NCBI RefSeq assembly: GCF_000210075.1
Contig: NC_021017.1
Span: 2,692,519 to 2,756,518, forward strand
Source of the DNA: Bacteroides xylanisolvens XB1A
Lineage (GTDB): Bacteria > Bacteroidota > Bacteroidia > Bacteroidales > Bacteroidaceae
Direction of reading: 5' to 3'
Length of the DNA stretch: 64,000 nt
Both the position numbers and the translations under genes were made by a program. Of this stretch, positions 46,410 to 55,798 are shown in pieces (within the stretch, counting starts at the first letter, position 1; each line of letters opens with the position of its first letter). The notes beneath the pieces are model-generated. The model was not told where the DNA came from. It did no database searches and saw nothing but the letters and a program-made list of their open reading frames with translations.

Positions 46410-48092
46410 TTAATTATTCGTCAAATAAGGGTTAGTCTTAGTGGGCAATGCAAACCATAACTTAGTCGACATTGCATCCTGTCCACCATCGAGATTTGCA
46501 ATACCTTTCGTCAATTCATATTCATTGTTTGTTTTCTCGCTATCGGGATATACCAATCGCTGAGGAATATAAGCATAAGGATTATCCTTGGTGCCGGCAT
46601 TTACAGCGCCATATCCGGTTTCCGGCGAGAAATGCGGCGGGAATTCCAATACTTGGCTACGGCGAATCAGTGTCCACGCATCCAACGATTGATAAAACAT
46701 AGCTATATATTGCTGCATGATAATCTGACGATAAATCGGATCAGGTTCATCAGAGGTAATAGCAGAAGATACAATGCCGATAAAATCTTTATAATAATCT
46801 TCCCCTTCTTCTGTGACTGTGAGATCTGTCAATGTATTCCATTTAATTCCCGGAGTCTGAAGATAATTATTCACTTTTCCACCGTCTACGCCATATTGAA
46901 CCATTGAAGCGTTCACACCCGCATTGTAATAAGCCTCGGCTGTTTGCGAACCACTTCCCAAACCTTTATGAACCAATTCACTTTTCAACAGGCACACTTC
47001 TGCATAATTCATAATTACTTCTGCATAACTTTGCTCCGTGAATTTATCCTGTAATTGAGAGTAATCATCAGCCGTCTTTCCACTATGCGGATTGGGAGAC
47101 AAGCTGACTCCCGAAGGCAAATTAGAAACTTTCGGTTGTCCCCAATAAGGTGCCCAATGGAAGTTATCAGGCATAGAAGCAGCATTGGCAGGAGTGAAAA
47201 ACTTCTCCAACCGCGGATCAGCATAGGGAGCCATATACATCAGAATCGATTCGCCGGCAGAATGAAGCTTATCCAAATTACTTTCACGGTTGATAACCAG
47301 ATAATCATAAAAATAATTTCTTGTATCTGCGTTATCTCCCCATTGCAAAAGACAATTATCTTCATTACTTGTCATCAAGTTCTGTTCATTTTCCATAAGT
47401 TCATCAATCACTTCAGTCGCTTTCGAACGGTCAGCATTACAAATACGAACGGCCAAACGCAAACGTAGTGAATTGGCAAACTTCTTCCATTTCAATAAGT
47501 CGCTGGATTTCTGTCCTGAAGGAAAAATAGGGTCTGCTTTATAAACATCTCCATCCATCTTCAACCCGTCGGCACATGCTTTCAAATCATTCAGCATAGC
47601 ATAATAAATATCCGATTCCTTATCGTAAGGCACTCTCTCGCCGGCATTAAATGCCTGACTTTTAGGAATACCTCCCCAAATAGAAACTGCTTGTGAGAAA
47701 AGATAGTTTTCCCATATTTTAGCAATAAGTACACGATTGTGATATTGCTCGTCATTTTCCATTTGCGTTTGTATAAAGTGAACAGGAAAAATAGCATAGT
47801 TATATACATTCTTCCAATATGAATCATTGGTTGAACCTTGATTTCCATACCGTTGTACCTGTCCACCGGTAGCTCCACCATAATAATGGCTATAGTTGGC
47901 CAACAACACTTTTTTCATGCTTCCGCAAAAAGCATTCAGCGTATAATAAGAACTCGTATTGAACAAATATTCTGGATTAATCTCATTCAGTTCATTGGGA
48001 TTGGCATTGGCAGATTCAAAGTCATTCGTACACGAAACGAAAGAAATGACCATTGCAGCAAAACTGGCTAATAATATTTTAATCTGTTTCAT
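46410..48092 (-). CDS. SusD-like nutrient-binding lipoprotein (PUL3, SusD_2 type)
   Basis: A 560-residue lipoprotein of the SusD-like_2 branch (PF12771 pattern). The lipobox is ISFVSC-TNDFESANANPNELNEINP, which is characteristic of this branch. RVLIAKIWENYLFSQAVSIWGGIP, RVPYDKESDIYYAMLNDLKAC and WKKFANSLRLRLAVRICNAD are typical helices, and QQYIAMFYQSLDAWTLIRRSQVLEFP near the C-terminus is the branch's equivalent of the RWxDxRR box. It lies 12 bp after susC and 3 bp before the GH99-like lipoprotein gene. Confidence 0.93.
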   Translation of the reverse strand: MKQIKILLASFAAMVISFVSCTNDFESANANPNELNEINPEYLFNTSSYYTLNAFCGSMKKVLLANYSHYYGGATGGQVQRYGNQGSTNDSYWKNVYNYAIFPVHFIQTQMENDEQYHNRVLIAKIWENYLFSQAVSIWGGIPKSQAFNAGERVPYDKESDIYYAMLNDLKACADGLKMDGDVYKADPIFPSGQKSSDLLKWKKFANSLRLRLAVRICNADRSKATEVIDELMENEQNLMTSNEDNCLLQWGDNADTRNYFYDYLVINRESNLDKLHSAGESILMYMAPYADPRLEKFFTPANAASMPDNFHWAPYWGQPKVSNLPSGVSLSPNPHSGKTADDYSQLQDKFTEQSYAEVIMNYAEVCLLKSELVHKGLGSGSQTAEAYYNAGVNASMVQYGVDGGKVNNYLQTPGIKWNTLTDLTVTEEGEDYYKDFIGIVSSAITSDEPDPIYRQIIMQQYIAMFYQSLDAWTLIRRSQVLEFPPHFSPETGYGAVNAGTKDNPYAYIPQRLVYPDSEKTNNEYELTKGIANLDGGQDAMSTKLWFALPTKTNPYLTNN

Positions 48093-48104
48093 AATATTCT
48101 ATCT

Positions 48105-51100
48105 TTAGAAGGTTAGTTTAATATCAAATCCGACAGAAGATACGGGCGGCATTCCTCCATATTCTATACCTTGAGCATTTCCTGATGAAGAAGAAGCCTC
48201 CGGATCTATGCCTTTAGGAGTATTTTGATGAAGAATAGCCAAATTACGTCCTACCACAGCCAGTCGTAGACCACTAATCGGTAATTTCTTTAGGATAGAC
48301 TTCGGAAGACTGTAGGCAACAGAGAGTTCACGGAATTTAATATAGGAAGCATCAAATACAGATCTTTCATCAAAACTAGCATAGCGGTTATTAGGTTTGA
48401 CAAACAAGAGACAAGGCGTTCCGTCTTCAAAATAAGCGTCCGGATATTGATAACCGGAAGTTGCCTTCGCGCTACTCTCACCATAAATCACATTACTCAA
48501 ATAATATCCTTCACGTCCTTCGGCAGATTCGGCAACCACACCGGCTGTTGTCGCTCTATTCCATGTTCCCGAATAAAGAGTTCCTCCAATACGTGCATCA
48601 AACAGGAAACTAACTGTAAAATTCTGGATTCTGAAATTGCTTCCAAAACTTCCCGTCCATTTCGGCTCGGCACAGCCTAAATATTGCGTATTATCCGTTA
48701 CCAATATTTTACCTGAAGAATCGACTAATTTACGTCCCTGGTCATCACGTTTCCAAGCACGTCCCCGAATGACTCCATAAGGCATGCCTTCTTCCAACAT
48801 AATACTGACATTACTTGATTTCAATAATTGCACATTAGGATTTCCGTCCACTACCTTAATCACTTCCGACCGATTACGCGCCCAGTTAATATTTGCATTC
48901 CATTCAAACAATTTGGTCTTGACCGGAGTAGCAGACAACACAACTTCCCATCCTTGATTACGTACATGACCTGTATTCAAGAATTTAAAACTATAACCGC
49001 TAGGCACCGGCAAAGCGACTTTCGTTATCAAGTCATAGGCATCAGAACGATAATAAGTTACATCTACACCCAAACGATTATGGAAAAAGCGGAGATCAGC
49101 TCCAAGTTCCAAAGAACGGTTACGTTCCGGCAAAAGTTGATCATTATTTAAAGTTGTACTAATGGTTTGCAAAGGTGAACCATTATAAATGCTACCCAAC
49201 TTATAGGTTTGATTAATCCGATATGGATCTGTGTCAGAACCGGCATAAGCAAAAGAAGCACGAATCTTACCGAACGACAAGATAGGTGATTTGATCTTAA
49301 ATGCATCGGTAAAAATAAACGTAGCACCAAAAGAAGGATAAAAATAAGAGCAATTATCCAGTGGTAAAGTAGACGACCAGTCATTGCGGGCCGTTACATC
49401 TAAATAAACATAACTATTGTAACCTAATGACACCGAGCCGTAGGCAGAACGGATTATCTTCTTAGATTGCAGTTGAGTGGCACTAGGATACTCATTCGAG
49501 TTAGAAATATTCTTGAAATCAGGAACCAATATGCTATTCACGCTTTCCGTTCTTTTCTCCGAGTTGCGTTCATATCGGCTAATACCGGCAATGGCATTGA
49601 CTGATATTTTATGAAATGTTTTATTATACATCAATAAAGCTTCAAAGTTAGTAGAAGTACTGTTATTGATCCAGTTCTTCATACCACCGTCCACATCACT
49701 ACGTGCACCCAGATTAAAGAACTCCATTCCTTTCCACCAATAAGCATCCAGTCCGGCTTTACCTACCGCCTTCAAGCCCGGAAGTAATTTTACTTCCAGA
49801 TTCATCGATCCGCTCACCCTGTCACGCGTGTCAGAGTTCGTATTTTCATAAATATTCCAATACGGATTATAACCACGTTCACCAATCGGAATCATTTCAT
49901 TTCCATTTTCATCCTTATAATGTTTCAATACATCAATAGAAAGCGAACGGGGAAGAGTAACAAACGCATATATAGGATTCTTATCCGAACCATTCATATA
50001 TTGACGATTGTCTACCTTTTCATGTGAGTAAGTCATTTTAGAATCTAAAGTCATCCATTTGGTAATCGTATTCATCAACCGGAGATTGAATATATCTTTA
50101 AAGCTTTCATTGATACCGTGTACTACACTATTACCCTTACTTCTCGTATACGATACGCGATAATTATTCTTTTTCGAACCACCTTCTACAGCCAATGTAT
50201 GTGTGTACCGATGGGCGGTTTCGTAGAAATCCTTCACATTGTCCGGATGTGAAGAATGAGTAGTAAGTACACCGTCATGTCCATAGATAACCTGATCCCA
50301 CAAAGGTGCTCCCCAGCTACGCAATTTAGCACCTGCAGAAGAATTATAACCACTGAAATTCGGTAAATCTGTTTGCAACCTGTTACCATTAGGTTGAAGT
50401 GTCAGTTTATGGTCAAGCAAATAAGAGTTTTCTCCCGTTCCCCAACCATTCTGATAATCTAAAAACTGGTTCACTTTTTCAAATTGGAAATTTCCGCTAT
50501 AAGAAACTTTTGTTTTTTCGAATGTGCTCGAACGTTTAGTGGTTACCAATACAACTCCCTGTGCTGCACGCGAACCATAAAGTGCAGCTGCATTCGGTCC
50601 TTTCAGGATTTCAATGCTTTCAATATCATCCGGATTGATATCCGCTACCGGATTACCAAGGTCGGTAGAACCTGTACCACCATCAACGGTCACACTTGTA
50701 TCACCCGGTTCGTTTTCAATAATCATACCATCAATCACGAATACGGGCTGTGAGTTTTCAGTCAGTGAGCTTGTTCCGCGAATGACAATACGCGCACTAC
50801 CATTGCTCGTTCCCGGAGGAGTAATGGTAACCCCCGCCACCTTACCGGAAAGAGAAGATATCAGATTGCCACTACTATTTTCTGCCAAGGCTTCCGCATT
50901 TACACTCTGCCGTGAATAATTAAGACTCTTAGCTTCACGCGTCACTCCGAGAGCGGTAACAACCACTTCATCAAGAGCCTTCGCCGTGCTGGCCAAAGAT
51001 ACATTGATATGAGTCAAACCGGTAATTTTAGCCGTTTTCGTCTCCATTCCGACATACGAAAATTTCAATTCTTGACATCCATTAGGCACATGAAGTGTAA

Positions 51101-51296
51101 ACGTACCATTTATATCGGTAATTGTACCTACCGATTTAGCGTTCGTCTTACCATCCGGATCAACAGCTACCACCGTAGCTCCTATGATAGGCATTCCATC
51201 CGCAGCATCTGTCACTTTACCCGTTATACGCTTTCCTTGCGCATAACCCGATACACTTATTACTAAAAAGAATAAGAATAGGAAGTAGTTTTTCAT
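48105..51296 (-). CDS. SusC-like TonB-dependent outer-membrane transporter (PUL3)
   Basis: A 1063-residue SusC/RagA receptor. The signal peptide ends VSGYAQ. The regulatory-like domain (GMPIIGATVVAVDPDGK, TDINGTFTL, FSYVGMET) precedes LDEVVVTALGVTREAKSL and a plug with LSGKVAGVTITPPG, IVIRGTSSL, PVFVIDGMIIE and IESIEILKGPNAAALYGSRAAQGVVLVTTKR. The LKGPNAAALYGSRAAQGV form goes with SusD-like_2 partners, as found here. The barrel ends VGFDIKLTF. First gene of the PUL3 minus arm, it is preceded by the direct-repeat promoter at 51353-51391. Confidence 0.95.
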   Translation of the reverse strand: MKNYFLFLFFLVISVSGYAQGKRITGKVTDAADGMPIIGATVVAVDPDGKTNAKSVGTITDINGTFTLHVPNGCQELKFSYVGMETKTAKITGLTHINVSLASTAKALDEVVVTALGVTREAKSLNYSRQSVNAEALAENSSGNLISSLSGKVAGVTITPPGTSNGSARIVIRGTSSLTENSQPVFVIDGMIIENEPGDTSVTVDGGTGSTDLGNPVADINPDDIESIEILKGPNAAALYGSRAAQGVVLVTTKRSSTFEKTKVSYSGNFQFEKVNQFLDYQNGWGTGENSYLLDHKLTLQPNGNRLQTDLPNFSGYNSSAGAKLRSWGAPLWDQVIYGHDGVLTTHSSHPDNVKDFYETAHRYTHTLAVEGGSKKNNYRVSYTRSKGNSVVHGINESFKDIFNLRLMNTITKWMTLDSKMTYSHEKVDNRQYMNGSDKNPIYAFVTLPRSLSIDVLKHYKDENGNEMIPIGERGYNPYWNIYENTNSDTRDRVSGSMNLEVKLLPGLKAVGKAGLDAYWWKGMEFFNLGARSDVDGGMKNWINNSTSTNFEALLMYNKTFHKISVNAIAGISRYERNSEKRTESVNSILVPDFKNISNSNEYPSATQLQSKKIIRSAYGSVSLGYNSYVYLDVTARNDWSSTLPLDNCSYFYPSFGATFIFTDAFKIKSPILSFGKIRASFAYAGSDTDPYRINQTYKLGSIYNGSPLQTISTTLNNDQLLPERNRSLELGADLRFFHNRLGVDVTYYRSDAYDLITKVALPVPSGYSFKFLNTGHVRNQGWEVVLSATPVKTKLFEWNANINWARNRSEVIKVVDGNPNVQLLKSSNVSIMLEEGMPYGVIRGRAWKRDDQGRKLVDSSGKILVTDNTQYLGCAEPKWTGSFGSNFRIQNFTVSFLFDARIGGTLYSGTWNRATTAGVVAESAEGREGYYLSNVIYGESSAKATSGYQYPDAYFEDGTPCLLFVKPNNRYASFDERSVFDASYIKFRELSVAYSLPKSILKKLPISGLRLAVVGRNLAILHQNTPKGIDPEASSSSGNAQGIEYGGMPPVSSVGFDIKLTF

Positions 51297-51352
51297 AATA
51301 CTTAATTATTAAATTAAAGAATACAGTATTGATTAATGCATTAAAGATGAAC

Positions 51353-51391
51353 CAAAGATATTTTATGGTGATTAATATTAGATTAATATTC
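51353..51391 (-). promoter_or_regulatory. PUL3 susC promoter with 11-bp direct repeats in place of the -33 box
   Basis: Reading the minus strand: GAATATTAATC (51391-51381), TAATATTAATC (51380-51370), then the 9 nt ACCATAAAA and the perfect -7 box TATCTTTG (51360-51353). The heptamer ATTAATC is thus repeated with an 11-bp period, ending 9 nt before the -7 box, and no TTTG is present. Direct repeats one helical turn apart next to the polymerase site are typical of SARP/OmpR-type winged-helix activators. Confidence 0.72.
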
Positions 51392-51448
51392 TCTTAATGG
51401 CGAGACTTTACAAAAAAAATATTTGTAGAAGATAGATTTTAAGGTTAC

Positions 51449-51483
51449 ATTAAGTTTTCATTAATCAAACTACTATATATTTA
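51449..51483 (+). promoter_or_regulatory. GH92 promoter with the same 11-bp repeat architecture
   Basis: On the plus strand ATTAAGT (51449-51455) and ATTAATC (51460-51466) are 11 bp apart. Nine nt (AAACTACTA) follow, then TATATTTA (51476-51483), one base from the -7 consensus. Repeat unit, period and 9-nt spacer equal those of the divergent susC promoter, so both arms of PUL3 are probably activated by the same regulator. Confidence 0.65.
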
Positions 51484-51527
51484 CAGCAAATCTAATTAAA
51501 ACCATCGAAAAATAAAAAAATCTGTTT

Positions 51528-53786
51528 ATGTACAAGAGAAAATTCATTCCGTTAGTACTGTTAATGATTTTAATCGTCAATGGATGCAGCAACAAGCAAG
51601 AGGTAATGTCAACTCCGGTTGACTATGTAAATCCTTATATGGGGAATATCAGTCATTTGTTAGTTCCTACTTACCCAACTGTCCATCTTCCCAATAGTAT
51701 GCTCCGCATCTATCCGGAAAGAGCAGATTACACTTCTGATAAAATAAAAGGCTTACCGGTCATTGTTACCTCGCATCGGGGAAAGTCTGCATTCAGCCTG
51801 TCTTTCTATCAGGGAGCAGAGAGCGGATTACAACCGGTATATTACTATTGTTATGATAATGAAGTGATAAAACCCTATTCCTATTCTTCCTATTTTGAAG
51901 AAGAAGAGGTTTCCACTAAATTCGCTCCTTCCCACCAGGCAGGAATCTATGAACTAAGTTTCCGGAAAAACGATGCTCCATATTTAATACTTAGTACCAC
52001 CAATGGTGAGCTTAAAACTACGGAGAATACCATTTCCGGTTATCAGAACATAGATCATCAAACCAAAGTATATGTTTATATGGAGACTTCCGCACTGCCG
52101 GAAAAAACGATGACTGTCAGCAAAGAAGAAATAAATCACAGCCACACTGCCATAAAAGGCAAGAACGTGGGTATCGCTCTCTTATATTCAACAGATATAA
52201 AAACAATCAAAGTTCGCTACGGTATATCCTTCATTGATGAAAAGCAAGCAAAAGCCAACCTACAGCGGGAAATAAAAGATTATGATGTAGAAAACCAGAT
52301 GAACATTGCCAAAAACATCTGGAACCAAACATTAAGTAAAATCAAAGTGGAAGGAATAGACGAAAATGCAAAAGCAATATTCTATACTTCCCTCTACCGG
52401 ACTTACGAACGGATGATTTGCCTTTCGGAAGACAACCGCTATTACAGTGCTTTCGACAATAGTATCCACAAAGATTCTGTCCCATTTTATACCGACGATT
52501 GGATTTGGGACACGTATAGAGCAGTCCACCCCTTACGTGTTATCATCGAACCAGAAATGGAAGCTGACATGATTCAGTCTTTTATCAGAATGGCACAACA
52601 AATGGAACATAACTGGATGCCTACATTTCCTGAAGTTACGGGAGACAGCCGTAGAATGAATTCCAATCACGGTGTAGCCACTGTTATTGATTCATATATA
52701 AAAGGAATCTGTAACTTTGATTTATCAGCTGCTTACGAAGCCTGCAAACTTGGTATTACAGAAAAAACGTTAGCCCCATGGTCAGGCATAAAGGGAGGTG
52801 AAATCACAAAATTCTATTGGGAAAACGGATATTTACCGGCATTGGCACCGGGAGAACAAGAAACTGCTGACGAAGTACACCCATTTGAAAAACGCCAACC
52901 GGTAGCTGTCACTCTAGGTACGTCTTACGATGAATGGTGCCTGGCACAAATAGCCAAACAACTTGGGTATGAGAAAGACTATAACTACTTTCTACAAGGG
53001 AGTAAAAACTATCGGAATATTTTCAATCCTGAAACAAAATTTTTCCATCCCAAAAATGCAAAAGGCGAATTCATAGAACCCTTTGATTATGCCACTGCCG
53101 GTGGATTAGGTGCTCGTGAAGCATACGGCGAGAATAACGGTTGGATATACCGATGGGATGTTCCCCATAATATTGCTGATTTAATTGAACTGATGGGAGG
53201 GAAAGAAGCATTCAGAAATAATCTTGAAACGATGTATAACACCCCATTGGGCGAAGCCAAATATGTATTTTATGCACAATTACCGGATCATACGGGTAAT
53301 GTAGGTCAATTTTCAATGGCTAACGAACCCAGTATGCACATTCCTTATCTGTACAACTATATAGGAGAGCCCTGGAGAACTCAAAAAAGAGTAAGGACAT
53401 TGCTCGATGAATGGTTTAGAAATGACCTGATGGGACTCCCGGGCGACGAAGATGGCGGAGGAATGTCAGCATTTGTAGTCTTCTCCATGCTAGGTTTCTA
53501 TCCTATTACTCCTGGTTTGCCTATTTATGTCATCGGAACTCCTATGTTCGAAAGAGCAGTTATTGAAACAGGAGCCGGCAAATCATTCGAAGTCATTGCG
53601 CACAACTATTCGCCGACAAATAAATATATCCAATCAGCCAAATTAAATGGCAAAGATTGGAACCAATCCTGGTTCGAACATAAAGAACTGATGAATGGCG
53701 GCAAACTGGAATTTACAATGGGAAACACTCCCAATAAGAATTGGGCGGCAGACAGTGTACCCCCTTCTTTTGAAATGAATAAATGA
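51528..53786 (+). CDS. GH92 exo-alpha-mannosidase, lipoprotein
   Basis: A 752-residue GH92 enzyme, a calcium-dependent family that removes mannose from alpha-mannans and N-glycans. The lipobox is LIVNGC (Cys20). Family landmarks include VDYVNPYMGN, DDWIWDTYRAVHPL (323-336), TSYDEW, YGENNGWIYRWDVPHN (533-548), NEPSMHIPYLYNY and PGDEDGGGMSAFVVFSMLGFYP. Glu535 occupies the general-acid position and Asp640/Asp642 the base positions. Glu535 is retained, unlike in the mannose-1-phosphate-specific GH92 enzyme where it is Gln, so ordinary mannosidase activity is expected. First gene of the PUL3 plus arm. Confidence 0.95.
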   Translation: MYKRKFIPLVLLMILIVNGCSNKQEVMSTPVDYVNPYMGNISHLLVPTYPTVHLPNSMLRIYPERADYTSDKIKGLPVIVTSHRGKSAFSLSFYQGAESGLQPVYYYCYDNEVIKPYSYSSYFEEEEVSTKFAPSHQAGIYELSFRKNDAPYLILSTTNGELKTTENTISGYQNIDHQTKVYVYMETSALPEKTMTVSKEEINHSHTAIKGKNVGIALLYSTDIKTIKVRYGISFIDEKQAKANLQREIKDYDVENQMNIAKNIWNQTLSKIKVEGIDENAKAIFYTSLYRTYERMICLSEDNRYYSAFDNSIHKDSVPFYTDDWIWDTYRAVHPLRVIIEPEMEADMIQSFIRMAQQMEHNWMPTFPEVTGDSRRMNSNHGVATVIDSYIKGICNFDLSAAYEACKLGITEKTLAPWSGIKGGEITKFYWENGYLPALAPGEQETADEVHPFEKRQPVAVTLGTSYDEWCLAQIAKQLGYEKDYNYFLQGSKNYRNIFNPETKFFHPKNAKGEFIEPFDYATAGGLGAREAYGENNGWIYRWDVPHNIADLIELMGGKEAFRNNLETMYNTPLGEAKYVFYAQLPDHTGNVGQFSMANEPSMHIPYLYNYIGEPWRTQKRVRTLLDEWFRNDLMGLPGDEDGGGMSAFVVFSMLGFYPITPGLPIYVIGTPMFERAVIETGAGKSFEVIAHNYSPTNKYIQSAKLNGKDWNQSWFEHKELMNGGKLEFTMGNTPNKNWAADSVPPSFEMNK

Positions 53787-53792
53787 CAGAAT

Positions 53793-54566
53793 ATGAATAA
53801 AATATTATTTGTCCTTTTATCGCTTTTGACTTCTCTGCAATCATACTCCCAAGAGCAAAATGAAAAAGAAGTTTCATTTCTCTTGTTGGGAGATATACAC
53901 TATGATTTATTGGAAGATCACGATATGGAATGATTATCCACCAAACCGGATGATCTGCGCCAAGTTACCAAAGAATATTCAGTATTCACGAAAAATACAT
54001 GGCCGGAATTCTCCCGGATAATCAGCGGGCAAGTTCAAAAACACCAGCCGTCAATAAAAGCCGTTCTGCAAATGGGGGACTTGTCAGAAGGATTGGCCGG
54101 TTCTCCACAAAAAGCAATACAGATGGCTAACAGTGCCTTTAAGGCTGTCAACAAAATGAATCTGAAAGTACCTTTCATTATGACTAAAGGTAATCATGAT
54201 ATCACAGGACCAGGGGCTAAAGAAGCTTTTGAAAAAGTATACTTACCCAATATGGCAAGGTTGGCAGGACATCCATCATTACAATCAGCCAATTACACTA
54301 CTACTCTTGATGATGTATTATTTGTGTGTTATGATCCATGGGATCGGAATCCGGAAGGGCTACAACAATTAGAAAAGTCACTAGCCGGTTCGAAAGCAAC
54401 TTACAAGTTTGTCATGTTACACGAGCTTGTGATTCCGGTAAACGAAAGATGCTGGCATGTATTCCGACAAGATAATGCCAAGAGGATGCAATTAGAATAT
54501 TATGCCGCATTTGGAGAAAAGCCATACGATACAGTCAACATATCCGAATTACTTACTTCGAATTAA
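53793..54566 (+). pseudogene. Secreted calcineurin-like metallophosphatase interrupted by an in-frame TGA
   Basis: Starting at ATG 53793, 7 bp after the GH92 stop, the frame encodes a signal peptide (LTSLQSYSQ) and the first metal motif GDIHYD, then hits TGA at 53931-53933 (codon 47). The same frame continues without another stop to 54566 and contains the rest of a metallophosphatase: QMGDLSEG, KGNHDITG and FVMLHELVIP. A single TGG-to-TGA change (Trp to stop, giving DMEWLS) would explain it. The read-through product would be only 257 residues and ends without the GHxH metal motif expected near the C-terminus, so the 3' end may also be damaged. A sequencing error is possible for the TGA. Confidence 0.82.
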
Positions 54567-54579
54567 AAACATATTAGCC

Positions 54580-55716
54580 ATGAATGTAAAATTTAAAACT
54601 CACTTATTTATTCTCTCCTTATTCTTTTGCTATAATCTATCAGCACAAGAAATCGTCAAAGGAGATTTTAAGAACGAAAATCCACAAAGTTCGTATGTTC
54701 CTTCATTTGACATGGATGCTACCGACAGACCGGTGAAGAATGTCATCTTAATGATAGGAGACGGCATGGGACTGGCACATATCTGTTCAGGAATGTATGC
54801 CAATCAAGGACAGCTTACTATCACTAATTTAAAAACATGCGGTTTCGTCAGAACGCAATCCGCCAACAAGTTTACAACAGATTCAGCTGCTTCCGGAACT
54901 GCTTACTCAACCGGAAAAAAAACTAAAAACGGAGCGCTCGGAATGGATGAAAATAACCAAGTTATTCCCAACTTACCGGAGAAGTTATCCGGCTATGGCT
55001 ACATTTCAGGAATCGTTACCACTGACAATCTCGACGGAGCTACTCCTGCTGCTTTTTTTGCTCACCAACCGGAGCGTGGAATGTCTAAAGAAATTTGGGC
55101 GGATCTTCCTAACAGTAAGCTGACATTCTTTTCTGCCGGTAGTTATGAACTATTTGAAAAACAAGCACCAAACGTTCAAAAGGAAATCAAAAAAGAGTTT
55201 ACCATCATAGAGGAACCGAATGACAAAGCTATCAAGAAATCTAAAAAACTGGGATACTTACCCACAAAGAGCAAAACAGCTTCTGTAAACGAAAACCGGG
55301 GAGATTTCCTTCCGTCTACCACCCAAATGGCTATTGACTATCTTTCGAGCAGGAGTACTAACGGTTTCTTCTTAATGGTAGAAGGTGCCCGAATAGATAA
55401 AAGTGCGCACAGTAATGATTATTCGGCAGTTGTCCGTGAAGTATTGGACTTTGACAAGGCGGTAGAAGCTGCTATCAGATTTGCAGAAAAAGATGGAAAT
55501 ACATTAGTGATTATTTCAGCTGATCATGAAACCGGAGCATTAGCTTTACGTGACGGAAACATAAAAGAAGGCAAAATGAAAGCAATGTTTGTATCTAAAG
55601 GACATACACCAATCATGGTTCCACTGTTTGCATACGGTCCACAATCCAAGCTTTTTGGTGGTGTTCAGGAAAACAGCGATGTTAGTAATAAAATTCTCCA
55701 ATTACTCGCTAAATAA
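54580..55716 (+). CDS. Alkaline phosphatase (PhoA family), periplasmic
   Basis: A 378-residue alkaline phosphatase. I place the start at ATG 54580, which begins a signal peptide (MNVKFKTHLF to NLSAQ); the longer frame from 54502 overlaps the preceding gene and lacks a signal. The catalytic Ser102 lies in FTTDSAASGTA, metal ligand Asp61 in LMIGDGMG, then VEGARIDKSAHSND, SADHETGALA and the His in SKGHTPIMVPLFAYG. It hydrolyses phosphomonoesters. As the last gene of the PUL3 plus arm, 13 bp after the broken metallophosphatase, it supports a phosphorylated substrate. Confidence 0.94.
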   Translation: MNVKFKTHLFILSLFFCYNLSAQEIVKGDFKNENPQSSYVPSFDMDATDRPVKNVILMIGDGMGLAHICSGMYANQGQLTITNLKTCGFVRTQSANKFTTDSAASGTAYSTGKKTKNGALGMDENNQVIPNLPEKLSGYGYISGIVTTDNLDGATPAAFFAHQPERGMSKEIWADLPNSKLTFFSAGSYELFEKQAPNVQKEIKKEFTIIEEPNDKAIKKSKKLGYLPTKSKTASVNENRGDFLPSTTQMAIDYLSSRSTNGFFLMVEGARIDKSAHSNDYSAVVREVLDFDKAVEAAIRFAEKDGNTLVIISADHETGALALRDGNIKEGKMKAMFVSKGHTPIMVPLFAYGPQSKLFGGVQENSDVSNKILQLLAK

Positions 55717-55746
55717 GATATAAAACAGATCTGTCATTCAAACTGA

Positions 55747-55798
55747 AATAAGAAAGAATTTCTTCTATATGAAAATAAGAAATTCTTTCTTATTTTTT
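55747..55798. terminator. Bidirectional terminator between PUL3 and the EamA gene
   Basis: Perfect 18-bp arms AATAAGAAAGAATTTCTT (55747-55764) and its complement (55777-55794), followed by a T-run. It overlaps the stop codon of the convergent EamA gene and can stop both transcripts. Confidence 0.85.

Noticed and set aside
51528..53786. GH92 as a mannose-1-phosphate-specific enzyme
   Set aside because: That specificity is known where the catalytic-acid Glu is Gln; here Glu535 is present in the matching motif, so an ordinary alpha-mannosidase is more likely.
54072..54566. Independent small phosphatase starting at ATG 54072
   Set aside because: It is in frame with the upstream signal peptide and GDIHYD motif and would lack the first metal ligands; a broken longer gene explains it better.
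54502..54579. Upstream extension of the alkaline phosphatase to ATG 54502
   Set aside because: It overlaps the preceding gene and would bury the clear signal peptide that starts at 54580.
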